This document shows, one piece after another, positions 17,559 through 26,269 of a stretch of 64,000 bases of DNA. Both the position numbers and the translations under genes were made by a program. The notes under the pieces are model-generated. The model saw only the letters and a list, made by a program, of their open reading frames with translations, ran no database searches and had not been told where the DNA came from. The first letter of the stretch is position 1. Every line of letters starts with the position of its first letter. Source of the stretch: Solibacteraceae bacterium (GTDB lineage Bacteria; Acidobacteriota; Terriglobia; Bryobacterales; Bryobacteraceae); NCBI GenBank assembly GCA_021324015.1, contig JAJPJX010000095.1, positions 24,898 to 88,897 of the forward strand, in the 5' to 3' direction.

Positions 17559-19021
17559 CCCGCCTCCTCCTGTCTCTCCTGTTCGCTTCGGGGGCGTGGG
17601 CGCAAATGAAAGTGGTGACGCTGCCCAGCCGTTCCGCCCTGGTCAACATCCGGGTGGTCTGGGGCGTGGGCGCCGCCGCCGATCCGGCGGACAAGCCGGG
17701 CCTGGCTAATCTCACCGCCGCCCTGCTGGCGGACGGCGGGACACGGGAGCTCACCTACAAGCAGGTCCTGGATGCGTTGTTTCCCATGGCCGCTTCCGTC
17801 TCCAACCAGGTAGACAAGGAGATGACCACGTTTTCCGGCCAGACCCACGTGGATAATCTTACGGCCTATTACAAGCTGTTCCGCGCCATGCTGCTCGATC
17901 CGGGCTGGCGCCCGGACGATTTCCAGCGCGTGAAGGACAACACGATCAACTTCCTGCGGGTGAGCCTGCGCGGCAATAACGACGAGGAACTCGGCAAGGA
18001 AGTGCTCTACAACCTGCTGTATGAGGGCACGCCTTATGGGCACCACAACGCCGGCACGATCTCGTCCCTGGAGAAGCTGACGTTGGAGGATTGCCGGCGC
18101 TTCTATCAAACACATTATGGGCGGGCAAACCTGATCCTCGGCCTGGCGGGCGGCTATCCTCCGCCATTCCTGGAACAGATGCGCAAGGATTTCAGCGGTC
18201 TGCCGGAAGGGTCTGCCACGGGGACTCTCCCCCCGCCCCCGTCCATCAAACACACTCGCGCCGTGATCGTGGAAAAGGACACGCGGTCGGTGGCCTACTC
18301 GATCGGCTACCCCATTGACGTGCGGCGCGGCGATCCGGACTATCCGGCCCTGCTCGTGGCGCAGTCCTACTTCGGGCAGCACCGCGAAAGCGGGGGCCTC
18401 TTGTTCCAGCGCATGCGGGAACTGCGCGGGCTGAACTACGGCGACTATGCCTATATCGAATATTTCCCGCGTGGCATGTTCCAGTTCGAGCCCAGCCCCA
18501 ACCTGGCGCGGCAGCAGCAGATCTTCCAGATGTGGATTCGCCCCGTGGAGCCGCCGACCGCCAAGTTCGCCCTGCGCCTGGCCCTCTACGAACTCGACAA
18601 GCTGGTTTCCGAAGGCCTCTCCCAGGAAGCCTTCGAGCGGACGCGCGACTTCCTCGCCAAGTACGTCAATCTGCTCACCAAGACCAAAAGCGCGGAGCTG
18701 GGTTACGCCATCGACAGCTTGTACTACGGTATCCCGGACTACAACCGTTACGTCAAGAGTGCGCTGGCCAGGCTGACGCGCGAGCAGGTGAACCGGGCCA
18801 TACGCAAACATCTGCGGGCTGACCGGCTCCAGATCGTAGCCGTCTCCCGGAACGCGGAGGCGCTGCGGAGCGCGCTCGAGAGCGACGCGCCCTCGCCGAT
18901 GACCTACAACTCCCCCAAGCCGCCCGAAATCCTGGAAGAGGACCGCATTGTGGAGAAGTGGAGCCTGGGCTTGCGTCCCGAAGACATCCGGATCATCCCC
19001 GTCGAAAAGATTTTCGAGTAG
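17555..19021 (+). CDS. M16 peptidase-like non-catalytic subunit
   Basis: 488-residue partner of the preceding M16 protease. GTG start at 17555 overlaps the upstream TGA, and GGGAGGTG provides the ribosome-binding site. Signal peptide RLLLSLLFASGAWAQ. Where an active M16 enzyme has HxxEH this protein has KPGLANLTAALLADGGTREL, so the zinc site is absent. The glycine-rich and R/Y segment of M16 inactive subunits is present near GLLFQRMRELRGLNYGDYAY. Such chains pair with a catalytic chain to form the peptidase chamber. The 3' end overlaps the convergent prmA gene by 29 bp. Confidence 0.9.
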   Translation: MTRLLLSLLFASGAWAQMKVVTLPSRSALVNIRVVWGVGAAADPADKPGLANLTAALLADGGTRELTYKQVLDALFPMAASVSNQVDKEMTTFSGQTHVDNLTAYYKLFRAMLLDPGWRPDDFQRVKDNTINFLRVSLRGNNDEELGKEVLYNLLYEGTPYGHHNAGTISSLEKLTLEDCRRFYQTHYGRANLILGLAGGYPPPFLEQMRKDFSGLPEGSATGTLPPPPSIKHTRAVIVEKDTRSVAYSIGYPIDVRRGDPDYPALLVAQSYFGQHRESGGLLFQRMRELRGLNYGDYAYIEYFPRGMFQFEPSPNLARQQQIFQMWIRPVEPPTAKFALRLALYELDKLVSEGLSQEAFERTRDFLAKYVNLLTKTKSAELGYAIDSLYYGIPDYNRYVKSALARLTREQVNRAIRKHLRADRLQIVAVSRNAEALRSALESDAPSPMTYNSPKPPEILEEDRIVEKWSLGLRPEDIRIIPVEKIFE

Positions 19022-19808
19022 CCACCAGCGCCCAACTGCCCTTGAAGCGGGTTCCCTCTATCTCCGCCCCAGCCTTTGTCATGGCGGCCTGGATGTCGGC
19101 GATCTCGTTGCGCTCGAATCCGCTGACCAGCGCCAGAGACCCGGGTCGCAGGATGCGCAGCAGATCCGCCGCCAGCTCCATGGTGACCTCCGGGCTGATG
19201 TTCGCCACCACCAGGTCGGCCGAGCCCGCCGCCATGGCTCCCACCGATCCCACGAAAAAGCGTACCGGCACCGGCGAAACCTCCGTGTTGCGGGCGGCCA
19301 CCTCCACCGCCACCGGATCCACGTCGCAAGCGTAGATCGCCGCGGCCCGCAGATGGCCCGCCGCCAGTGCCAGAATCCCTGACCCCGTGCCTACGTCCAC
19401 CACCGCCATATCCGGCTGCACGTGCTCTTCCAGCGCCTCCAGGCATAGCCGGGTCGTCTCGTGAATGCCGGTGCCGAAAGCCAGGCCGGGGTTTACGGTG
19501 ATGCGGAAACGCCCCTCGGGAGCGGGATCGTCGCGCCATTCCGGCACCAGGTAAAAGCGGGAGCCCACCGGCAGCGGTTCCCACTTCTCCCGCGAGAATT
19601 CCACCCAATCGCGGTCCTCTTCCACCCGCAGGCGGGCGCCGAAGGCGCGGAACTGCTTCCGTAGCCGGTCCGCGCCGGCCTGGTCGTCGAAAAACGCCCG
19701 GATGTGGTTCGCGTCGAGTTCCACCACGCCGCAACAGCCCTGCTCCCACAATTCCGCAATCAGAAGATCCTTGTGCTTTGCGCGACACTCCAGTTCCAGG
19801 GAAAACAT
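18993..19808 (-). CDS. prmA: Ribosomal protein L11 methyltransferase
   Basis: S-adenosylmethionine-dependent enzyme that methylates lysines of ribosomal protein L11. The specific motif FGTGIHETTRLCLEALE (residues about 112-128) precedes the SAM site VVDVGTGSGILALAAG and the NPPY-like motif VVANISPEV. Length of about 271 residues is a little short of the Escherichia coli protein but normal for the family. ATG at 19808 is chosen; a TTG two codons earlier is possible. Its 3' end overlaps the M16 gene on the other strand by 29 bp. Confidence 0.92.
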   Translation of the reverse strand: MFSLELECRAKHKDLLIAELWEQGCCGVVELDANHIRAFFDDQAGADRLRKQFRAFGARLRVEEDRDWVEFSREKWEPLPVGSRFYLVPEWRDDPAPEGRFRITVNPGLAFGTGIHETTRLCLEALEEHVQPDMAVVDVGTGSGILALAAGHLRAAAIYACDVDPVAVEVAARNTEVSPVPVRFFVGSVGAMAAGSADLVVANISPEVTMELAADLLRILRPGSLALVSGFERNEIADIQAAMTKAGAEIEGTRFKGSWALVATRKSFRRG

Positions 19809-19844
19809 CCGCAACCTCGCGTGGTGTATCGTGAAATTTCGAGA

Positions 19845-20729
19845 ATGAAACTACAAGGCATTTTCCCGCCGATCACCACGCCTTTCGATCACAACGGGAA
19901 CCTGTACGCTGCCAAGCTACAGCATAACCTGGAAAAATGGAACCGGACTACTCTATCCGGATATGTCGTTTGCGGCTCTACCGGCGAAAGCGTCATGCTC
20001 ACGGCCGAGGAGAAAGTCACGCTCTGGGAACTGGTGGCCAAGCACGCCGCCGCGGACAAGCTGCTCATCGCGGGCACCGGGGTAGAGAGCGTCCGGGAGA
20101 CCGTGTGCCTCACCAACCGGGCGGCGGAAATGGGGTACAAGGCCGCCATGGTGCGCACCCCCCACTATTACAAAAACCTGCTCCACCGCGCCGACGCGCA
20201 GATGCTCTACTACCGCGCAGTCGCCGACCAGTCCCGCATCCCGCTGATTATCTACAACTGGCCCCAGACCACCGGTGTGGACATCCCGGCGGAGGCGGTG
20301 GCGCAGCTCTCCGCCCACCCCAACATCATCGCCGTCAAGGAAAGCTCCGGAAACCTGGAAAAGGTGATGCAGATGCTGCGCGAGGTGCAGCCGGGATTTC
20401 AGGTGTTGGTAGGATCGGCAACCACCCTGTGGCCTTCTCTGCTCATGGGGGCCTGCGGCGCCATTCTGGCCTTCGCCAACGCGGCGCCTTACGCCACTAT
20501 CGCCATCTGGGAGGCCTACCGCACCCGCGAGGAGGAAGCCGGGCGCGACTGGCAGAACCGCATCGCCCCCGCCGTGGTCCTGGTGACCTCCCGCTACGGC
20601 GTTCCCGGCCTGAAGTACGCCATGGACCTCAACGGCTACTACGGCGGACCGCCCCGTCTGCCGCTCTCGGTCCCGCCCCCGGCCGCCAAGGCGGAAATCG
20701 AACAGGCCTTCCAGGACCTCAAGGGCTGA
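19845..20729 (+). CDS. DapA/NAL-family lyase (dihydrodipicolinate synthase-like)
   Basis: 294-residue class I aldolase of the dihydrodipicolinate synthase/N-acetylneuraminate lyase family. LQGIFPPITTPFDHNGNLYA begins the barrel, GSTGES is the substrate carboxylate-binding loop, IIYNWP contains the conserved tyrosine, and IAVKESSGNLEK carries the Schiff-base lysine (about residue 165). Sequence features do not distinguish DHDPS from sugar-acid or hydroxyproline-pathway lyases. The adjacent convergent tartrate/malate dehydrogenase-like gene hints at hydroxy-acid catabolism. Start ATG at 19845 lies 36 bp from the divergent prmA start. Confidence 0.85.
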   Translation: MKLQGIFPPITTPFDHNGNLYAAKLQHNLEKWNRTTLSGYVVCGSTGESVMLTAEEKVTLWELVAKHAAADKLLIAGTGVESVRETVCLTNRAAEMGYKAAMVRTPHYYKNLLHRADAQMLYYRAVADQSRIPLIIYNWPQTTGVDIPAEAVAQLSAHPNIIAVKESSGNLEKVMQMLREVQPGFQVLVGSATTLWPSLLMGACGAILAFANAAPYATIAIWEAYRTREEEAGRDWQNRIAPAVVLVTSRYGVPGLKYAMDLNGYYGGPPRLPLSVPPPAAKAEIEQAFQDLKG

Positions 20730-20734
20730 CCCGG

Positions 20735-21799
20735 CTATCCCAGCTTCTCCAGAACGGCGTCGGTCACTTCCTGCGTGGTGCTGGCGCCGCCCAGGTCCGG
20801 TGTCCGCGCCTTGCCGTCTGCGAGCACGGCGGCCACCGCGCGCTCCACGGCGGCGGCGCCTTGCGCCTCTCCCAGGTGTTCCAGCATCATGCCCGCGCTC
20901 AGGATGGTGGCCAGCGGGTTCACGATGCCCTTGCCCGCGATGTCCGGCGCCGACCCGTGCACCGGTTCGAACATGGACGGAAAACGCCGCGAAGGATCGA
21001 TATTGGCGCTCGCCGCCAGCCCCATACTGCCCACGATGATGGCCGAGAGGTCGCTCAGAATGTCGCCGAACAGATTTGAGGCCACCACCACGTCGAAACT
21101 TTCCGGCCGGCGAATGAAGTTCATGGCCGCGGCGTCCACCAGCAGCGATTCGGTCTCGATGTCCGGAAACTCCGCCGCCACCGCCTGGAAGGTGCGGTCC
21201 CACAACACCATCCCGTAGCCCTGCGCGTTGGACTTGGTGATGGAAGTGACCCGCCGCTTTTTGTTCCGCTTCACCGCCAGTTCGAAAGCGTGCCGCACGA
21301 CCCGCTCGATGCCCCGCCGGGTGAACACCGCTGTCTGGATGGCTACTTCTTCCGGCTGATGGCTGTAGACGAAGCCGCCCACCTGCGCATACTCGCCTTC
21401 GGTATTCTCCCGGACCACCACCAGGTCGATCTGTTCGCCCCTGCGCAGCGCCAGCGGCGATTGCACCCCCGGATAGAGCACTGCCGGGCGGACGTTGGCA
21501 TACTGGTCGAAAGCCCGGCGGATCGGCAGCAGCAGCCCGTTCAGGGTGGTGTGGTCCGGAATATCCGGATGGCCCACCGCCCCCAGCAGAATCGCGTCGC
21601 AGGGTTGCAGCAGATCCAGGGCGCCGGCCGGCATCATGCGCCCCCAGCGGAAGTAGTGCGCGGATCCCCAGTCGAAATCCTGAAACGCAAAAGTGAATTT
21701 TTGCCGCCGGGCGACCTCCTCCAACACGCGCTTGGCTTGAGGGATCACCTCCTGCCCCACGCCGTCTCCGGCGATGACCGCGATCGTGAATGTTTGCAT
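20735..21799 (-). CDS. Tartrate dehydrogenase / D-malate dehydrogenase (isopropylmalate dehydrogenase family)
   Basis: NAD-dependent decarboxylating beta-hydroxyacid dehydrogenase, about 354 residues. It shows the family pattern IAVIAGDGVGQEVIPQA, FDQYANVRPAVLYPG, VVRENTEGEYAQVGG, a TKSNAQGYGMVLWD segment, and VASNLFGDILSDLSAIIVGS with the Mg2+-binding aspartates. It resembles YeaU/DmlA and tartrate dehydrogenases more than LeuB: ARTPDLGG.ASTTQEVTDAV at the C-terminus and DWGSAHYFRWG.MMP near residue 50. I use ATG at 21799; an in-frame TTG three codons earlier is possible. Convergent with the DapA-like gene, stops 5 bp apart. Confidence 0.87.
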   Translation of the reverse strand: MQTFTIAVIAGDGVGQEVIPQAKRVLEEVARRQKFTFAFQDFDWGSAHYFRWGRMMPAGALDLLQPCDAILLGAVGHPDIPDHTTLNGLLLPIRRAFDQYANVRPAVLYPGVQSPLALRRGEQIDLVVVRENTEGEYAQVGGFVYSHQPEEVAIQTAVFTRRGIERVVRHAFELAVKRNKKRRVTSITKSNAQGYGMVLWDRTFQAVAAEFPDIETESLLVDAAAMNFIRRPESFDVVVASNLFGDILSDLSAIIVGSMGLAASANIDPSRRFPSMFEPVHGSAPDIAGKGIVNPLATILSAGMMLEHLGEAQGAAAVERAVAAVLADGKARTPDLGGASTTQEVTDAVLEKLG

Positions 21800-21827
21800 C
21801 GTTTCCAATTCTAGCCTGAGGGCCGTC

Positions 21828-22403
21828 TCAGCCGGTCTGGCGGTAGCGGAAGCAGCTCACCAGGTGGTCGTTGACCATGCCGGCGGCCTGCATAAAGGCA
21901 TAGCAGATGGTCGAACCCACGAAACGGAAGCCGCGCCGTGCGAGGTCCCGGCTCATGGCGTCCGACTCCGGAGTGCGCGCGGGGACCTCCGCTGAGGTCC
22001 GCCAGCGGTTGCGTCGCGTGCTGCCGCCTGTAAACTGCCAGATATAGGCGCTGAAGGAGCCGAACTCCCGCTGCACCTCCAGGAAGGATTGCGCGTTCCG
22101 GATCACGGCATGGATCTTCAGCCGGTTGCGCACAATGCCCGGGTCCGCGAGGAGTGCGTTCACCTTGTCTGCTCCGTATCGGGAAATCGCCCTGGGATCG
22201 AAGTGGTCGAAGACGGCACGATACCGCTCCCTCTTGCGCAGAATCGTCTCCCAACTCAAGCCCGCCTGTGCGCCCTCGAGCGACAGGAGTTCAAACAGGG
22301 CGTGGTCCTCGCGCAGGGGAACACCCCATTCTTCATCGTGATAGCGGACCATCGGATCGCTTTTCGCCCATGCACAGCGCCGAACCCTGGCATTCACACC
22401 CAT
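21828..22403 (-). CDS. tag: DNA-3-methyladenine glycosylase I
   Basis: 191-residue Tag-family base-excision enzyme removing 3-methyladenine. RCAWAKSDPMVRYHDEEWGV at the N-terminus and NDHLVSCFRYRQ at the C-terminus supply the Cys, His, His and Cys zinc ligands of this family. Central motifs LFELLSLEGAQAGLSWETIL and FRFVGSTICYAFMQAAGMVN are conserved. Downstream of the dehydrogenase gene start region, on the same strand, possibly transcribed with it. Confidence 0.96.
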   Translation of the reverse strand: MGVNARVRRCAWAKSDPMVRYHDEEWGVPLREDHALFELLSLEGAQAGLSWETILRKRERYRAVFDHFDPRAISRYGADKVNALLADPGIVRNRLKIHAVIRNAQSFLEVQREFGSFSAYIWQFTGGSTRRNRWRTSAEVPARTPESDAMSRDLARRGFRFVGSTICYAFMQAAGMVNDHLVSCFRYRQTG

Positions 22404-22684
22404 ATCAGATAAATATTAGCCTTGTTTTGATCGGCTTAGAACGAGGTTCGGCAATTCGCGGAAAGGCCGCCGGAAACAATGAATGCGGGAGGCCAAATAC
22501 ATGCAATCATCTCTGCAAACTTCGCGGGTAAGACAATCGCTCGCACGGTGCGAAATGCACGAGGCAGAGATAGCAGTACCTTTAGCCTATCGAATGAGCA
22601 TCGAACCGATAGTACCGATAGACATTCCCGCCGGCTGTGAAGGTATTGACGAACGTTAATTCTGTTAATTAGATTACAGGTACA
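22404..22684. other. 281-bp intergenic region between tag and the PilZ gene
   Basis: Noticeably more AT-rich than surrounding genes. It contains TTGACG at 22646-22651, followed by two copies of TTAATT spaced by CTG (22656-22670), just before the PilZ start at 22685, and a short direct repeat of CCGATAG around 22606-22622. It must hold the divergent promoters of tag and the PilZ gene, but neither has a full consensus. I see no ORF, tRNA or recognisable riboswitch. Confidence 0.4.
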
Positions 22685-23011
22685 GTGGAACAGCGACGAA
22701 CGAGGCGATTCAGCCTACGACTGCCTCTGGCCATCACCCGGACCGGAACCTCCCGCGTGACCCAGAGCGGTGTGACCAGGAATATTAGTTCGGGAGGCGT
22801 GCTGTTTACCTCCGATCTGGAGCCCGACGTCGGCGGAACCCTCGAATACGTCATCACTCTGAGCAGCCAGAAAGAACATCCGGTAAGTCTGCGGTGCATG
22901 GGCAAGGTGGTGCGCTCGGAAAAGTTGAATCCCGAGATCGCCAACGGCAGCGGTTCGTTTGCTGTGGCGGTCACGCTCGAACGATACGAATTCCTGCGCA
23001 CCGACCACTGA
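22685..23011 (+). CDS. PilZ-domain protein
   Basis: 108-residue single-domain protein predicted to bind cyclic di-GMP. The bipartite PilZ motif is present: QRRTRRF (RxxxR, residues 3-9) and TRNISSGGVLF (N-x-S-x-x-G, about residue 31). The rest (LEYVITLSSQKEHPVSLRCM; GKVVRS) forms the usual beta barrel. GTG start at 22685 with a weak ACAGG upstream. Cytoplasmic, with no partner domain, so its output is probably protein-protein interaction. The helicase gene follows after 87 bp with its own hairpin leader, so cotranscription is uncertain. Confidence 0.85.
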   Translation: MEQRRTRRFSLRLPLAITRTGTSRVTQSGVTRNISSGGVLFTSDLEPDVGGTLEYVITLSSQKEHPVSLRCMGKVVRSEKLNPEIANGSGSFAVAVTLERYEFLRTDH

Positions 23012-23047
23012 GTCCCGGTCTTCCGCAAGTTCTCCCGCTCCTGATCC

Positions 23048-23084
23048 TTCTTTGCTATATTCGAGGGGAACAGATAGCAAAGAA
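23048..23084 (+). repeat. 11-bp perfect inverted repeat upstream of the helicase gene
   Basis: TTCTTTGCTAT (23048-23058) and ATAGCAAAGAA (23074-23084) are exact reverse complements separated by 15 nt. The left arm overlaps TATATT (23056-23061), a -10-like hexamer, and the right arm ends 14 nt before the helicase ATG. No T-tract follows in either direction, so an operator or a leader hairpin fits better than a terminator. Confidence 0.5.
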
Positions 23085-23098
23085 AAGGCGAAAAAAGC

Positions 23099-25465
23099 AT
23101 GAATCTCAGCCTGGATTTTCCGGAATTCCCGGCCCCCTCTGCTTTGGTACACCCCCAGGGGCTGGAGGCCGCTCTAACCAGTCTTCGCACGGTCATGCAC
23201 AGCCCGGATTCGCCGGTGCGCGCCATCCGGCATGAGCCCGCCGCGCCGGGCGTCTATGCGGAGTTGCCGGAAGCCATCGAGCCTAGCCTGCGCCAGTCGC
23301 TCGACCGGCGGGGCATCCGGCAGCTTTACTGCCACCAGGCGGAGGCGTATCGGGAAGCCTCTGCCGGACGGAACGTGGTGGTGGTCACACCTACGGCCAG
23401 TGGCAAAACCCTCTGCTACAACCTGCCGGTGCTCGATCTCCTGCTTCGGGACCCGGGCGCCCGCTCCATGTACCTGTTTCCGACCAAGGCGCTCGCCGAA
23501 GACCAGTTGCACGAGTTGCAGAGCGCCATCGACGACCTGGGCGCCGGCATCCGAGCCTTCACCTACGACGGAGATACCCCTCAGGACGCGCGCAAAGCCA
23601 TCCGGCAGCGCGCCAATATCGTGCTCACCAACCCGGACATGCTGCACGCCGGCATTCTGCCGCACCACACCCGCTGGGCGAAGCTGTTCGAGAACCTGCG
23701 CTTCCTGGTCATCGATGAACTGCACTACTATCGCGGCGTGTACGGCAGCCACCTGGCCAATCTGCTGCGGCGGCTGAAGCGCATCTGCGAGTTCTATGGG
23801 TCCAAACCCGTCTTCCTGTGCTCCTCGGCGACCATCGCCAATCCCCGGGAACTGGCGCAGGCGCTGACCGGAGAGGACTTCCAGGTCGTGGACCGCAACG
23901 GCGCGCCGCGCGGAGAGAAGTTTTTCGTTTTCTACAATCCACCGGTGGTGAACCGGCAGTTGGGCATCCGCCGCAGCTACATCCACGAAACCCGGCGCCT
24001 GGCCCTCGAATTCATCGAGCGCCGGTTGCAGACGCTGGTCTTCGCCAACAACCGCCTGGCCACCGAAGTGCTCGTTACCTATCTGAAAGACGCTTGCGAG
24101 AGAGGGCCCTGGCCGCGCGATGTCGTGCGCGGCTATCGCGGCGGCTACCTGCCGCGCGAGAGGCGGGAAATCGAACGGCTGCTGCGGCAGGGAGACATCC
24201 GCGCCGTGGTCGCCACCAACGCGCTGGAACTGGGCATCGATATCGGCTCGCTGGACGCCGTGGTGATGGCCGGCTATCCGGGCACCATCGCCTCCACCTG
24301 GCAGCGCGCCGGGCGGGCGGGCCGCCGCCAGGGTGCTTCGGCCGCGGTGCTGGTGGCTTCCAGCGCGCCCGTGGATCAGTACATCGTCGAGCACCCCGAA
24401 TACTTCTTCGGCCGCTCTCCGGAGCACGCCTATATCAACGCCGACAATCTGGAGATTCTGCTGGCGCACCTGAAGTGCGCCGCCTTCGAACTCCCGATCC
24501 GGGAGAGCGAACAGTTCGGCCGGCATCCGGTGGCCGAGCTGTGCCGCTACCTGGAAGAGTCCGGCTTATTGCACTACTCGGCCGGCGCCTGGCACTGGAC
24601 TTCGGAAACCTATCCGGCGGACGCCACCAGCCTGCGGGCCGTGACCAGCGACAATTTCGTGGTTGTGGACACTACCGGCGAGCCCCAGGTGATCGGCGAA
24701 GTCTCCTTCCCGGCGGCGCTCACCAGCTTGCACGAAAAAGCCATCTACCTGCACGAAGCACGCCAGTATCACGTGGAGCGCTTCGATTACGAGGAGCGCA
24801 AGGCCTACGTGCGGCGCGTGGAGTGCGACTATTACACCGACGCCATCGACTACACCAAGGTGCAGGTGCTCGAGGAGGTCCAGGGAGAGGCCCTGGGCGG
24901 GGCGCGCAAGGCGCACGGCGACGTGCGGGTGAACCGCCAGATCGTCGGCTTCAAGAAGATCAAGTTCTACACCCACGAAAACGTGGGCGCCGGAAACCTG
25001 TCCATGCCCGAGCAGGAAATGCACACCACCGCGTTCTGGCTGCACTTCCCGGCCGCATTTCTGGCGCGCTTCGCGGACCTGACACCCACCGAGAAGCAGA
25101 GCGGGCTGGCCGGACTGGGCAACGCGCTGCGCACGGTGGCTTCCCTGCTGCTGATGTGCGACCCGCATGACCTGGGGACCGCCCTAAGCGAGGAAATCGC
25201 CGGCGGGCTGGGCGCTTTTGCGCCGAACCTGTACCTGTACGACAACTATCCGGGAGGGGTCGGGCAGAGTGCGCCGCTATTTCGCCTCGCGCCCCGGCTG
25301 CTGGCCCAGACCGCCGAACTGCTGGCCGGCTGCGCGTGCGAAGCCGGCTGCCCTTCCTGCGTGGGACCGGCGGGCGAAATTGGGGAACGAGGCAAGGAAA
25401 CTGCCGCGCGCTTCTTGCGGGAACTGCTGGCGGAGTTTCCGGACTCCGCGCCTAACGCTTCTTAA
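23099..25465 (+). CDS. MrfA/Hrq1-type DEAD/DEAH-box helicase with DUF1998
   Basis: 788-residue superfamily 2 helicase of the group including yeast Hrq1 and Bacillus MrfA, which acts in repair of mitomycin-type DNA damage. Domain 1 has Walker A VTPTASGKTLCYNLPV (about residue 100) and a DEVH-like box VIDELHYYRGVYGSH (about 205), then CSSATIANP. Domain 2 contains ATNALELGIDIGSLDAVV and WQRAGRAGRRQGAS (motif VI, about 400). A winged-helix-like region and the C-terminal DUF1998 follow, with DNYPGGVGQS and the four-cysteine motif CACEAGCPSCVGP (about 757-767), which binds zinc in MrfA. All motifs are intact. The 3' end overlaps the convergent unknown gene by 14 bp. Confidence 0.9.
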   Translation: MNLSLDFPEFPAPSALVHPQGLEAALTSLRTVMHSPDSPVRAIRHEPAAPGVYAELPEAIEPSLRQSLDRRGIRQLYCHQAEAYREASAGRNVVVVTPTASGKTLCYNLPVLDLLLRDPGARSMYLFPTKALAEDQLHELQSAIDDLGAGIRAFTYDGDTPQDARKAIRQRANIVLTNPDMLHAGILPHHTRWAKLFENLRFLVIDELHYYRGVYGSHLANLLRRLKRICEFYGSKPVFLCSSATIANPRELAQALTGEDFQVVDRNGAPRGEKFFVFYNPPVVNRQLGIRRSYIHETRRLALEFIERRLQTLVFANNRLATEVLVTYLKDACERGPWPRDVVRGYRGGYLPRERREIERLLRQGDIRAVVATNALELGIDIGSLDAVVMAGYPGTIASTWQRAGRAGRRQGASAAVLVASSAPVDQYIVEHPEYFFGRSPEHAYINADNLEILLAHLKCAAFELPIRESEQFGRHPVAELCRYLEESGLLHYSAGAWHWTSETYPADATSLRAVTSDNFVVVDTTGEPQVIGEVSFPAALTSLHEKAIYLHEARQYHVERFDYEERKAYVRRVECDYYTDAIDYTKVQVLEEVQGEALGGARKAHGDVRVNRQIVGFKKIKFYTHENVGAGNLSMPEQEMHTTAFWLHFPAAFLARFADLTPTEKQSGLAGLGNALRTVASLLLMCDPHDLGTALSEEIAGGLGAFAPNLYLYDNYPGGVGQSAPLFRLAPRLLAQTAELLAGCACEAGCPSCVGPAGEIGERGKETAARFLRELLAEFPDSAPNAS

Positions 25466-26201
25466 GCTGTTCCGGGAAGACCGCGTAGCCGTCCGGTGGC
25501 GGATACAGGGAGTAGAGCAGTTCCAGGCGGCGCCGCAGGTAGCGGCTGGCCATCTGCCGGGGGCCGGTTTCCACGTCGATGTCGCAGCAGGTGCCGTGCA
25601 GGTACAGCGTGAGGGTGTCGATAAATGACTGCCGGGCATAGTCCCGGAAAAGCTTGGTTTCCTTGCGGACGTTGGCCTGGCGCCGCACCAGCGCCTGCTT
25701 CAGGTGCCAGCTCCGCTCATCCACTTCGCCATGCACCTCGGCGCCGAGTTCCTCCCGCAGCACACGGGCGAAACGCTCCTGGGCGTCCGGCGTCCAGCGC
25801 TCGACCACCAACTCCCCCACGGCGTAGTAAAAGGTGTAATGATAATCCGCAATGTCCTCGTCCTTGATAGCGAACACCAAGGTTTCCTTATGGCCTCCGC
25901 TCACCCGGGACGTGGCCACCCATCGTCCTTCCGCCGGCTTCTCGAAATTCACGAAATCGGCGCCCCGGCTGTTGCCCTTTTCCAGGTACGGCACCAGCAC
26001 GATTCCCACCGGCGGGAGCAGAGCGGAGATCAGCGGCGGAATGGCGGCAATGGGGTCCTGCAGATAGTGCCGCAGGTCCTCTTCGGCTAGCGGGACGGTC
26101 GAGAAGTAGGAAAACGTGTTGCTGATCGGAATCAAGTCGGAGGCGAAGCGCGTGACGAAGTCCTCCACCGTCAACTTGGCCCGGTCGATTGCGATGGACA
26201 T
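25452..26201 (-). CDS. Conserved-looking protein of unknown function
   Basis: 249 residues, soluble, no signal peptide or membrane helix. I do not recognise the family. The N-terminal half has a hydrophobic alternation suggesting beta structure (PISNTFSYFSTVPLAEEDLR; GIVLVPYLEKGNSRGADFVN). The C-terminal half is helical and charged (QERFARVLREELGAEVHGEV; RKETKLFRDYARQSFIDTLT) and ends with LYLHGTCCDIDVETG, containing a Cys-Cys pair. Codon use and GC resemble neighbours, and it fills the gap between the helicase and lpxB, so I believe it is a real gene. ATG at 26201. Divergent from lpxB across 68 bp. Confidence 0.7.
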   Translation of the reverse strand: MSIAIDRAKLTVEDFVTRFASDLIPISNTFSYFSTVPLAEEDLRHYLQDPIAAIPPLISALLPPVGIVLVPYLEKGNSRGADFVNFEKPAEGRWVATSRVSGGHKETLVFAIKDEDIADYHYTFYYAVGELVVERWTPDAQERFARVLREELGAEVHGEVDERSWHLKQALVRRQANVRKETKLFRDYARQSFIDTLTLYLHGTCCDIDVETGPRQMASRYLRRRLELLYSLYPPPDGYAVFPEQLKKR

Positions 26202-26269
26202 TCCGGTGCTTCGATTGTAACAGTAGCGGCTTGTGGTGGGCTAATCCCGTCCTGTTAGACTTGGCTTAG

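Noticed and set aside
22404..22684. Cyclic di-GMP riboswitch upstream of the PilZ gene
   Set aside because: No match to the GEMM core (for example the conserved GNRA tetraloop receptor pair and CACGCACAGGGC-like strand); only short AT-rich repeats are present.
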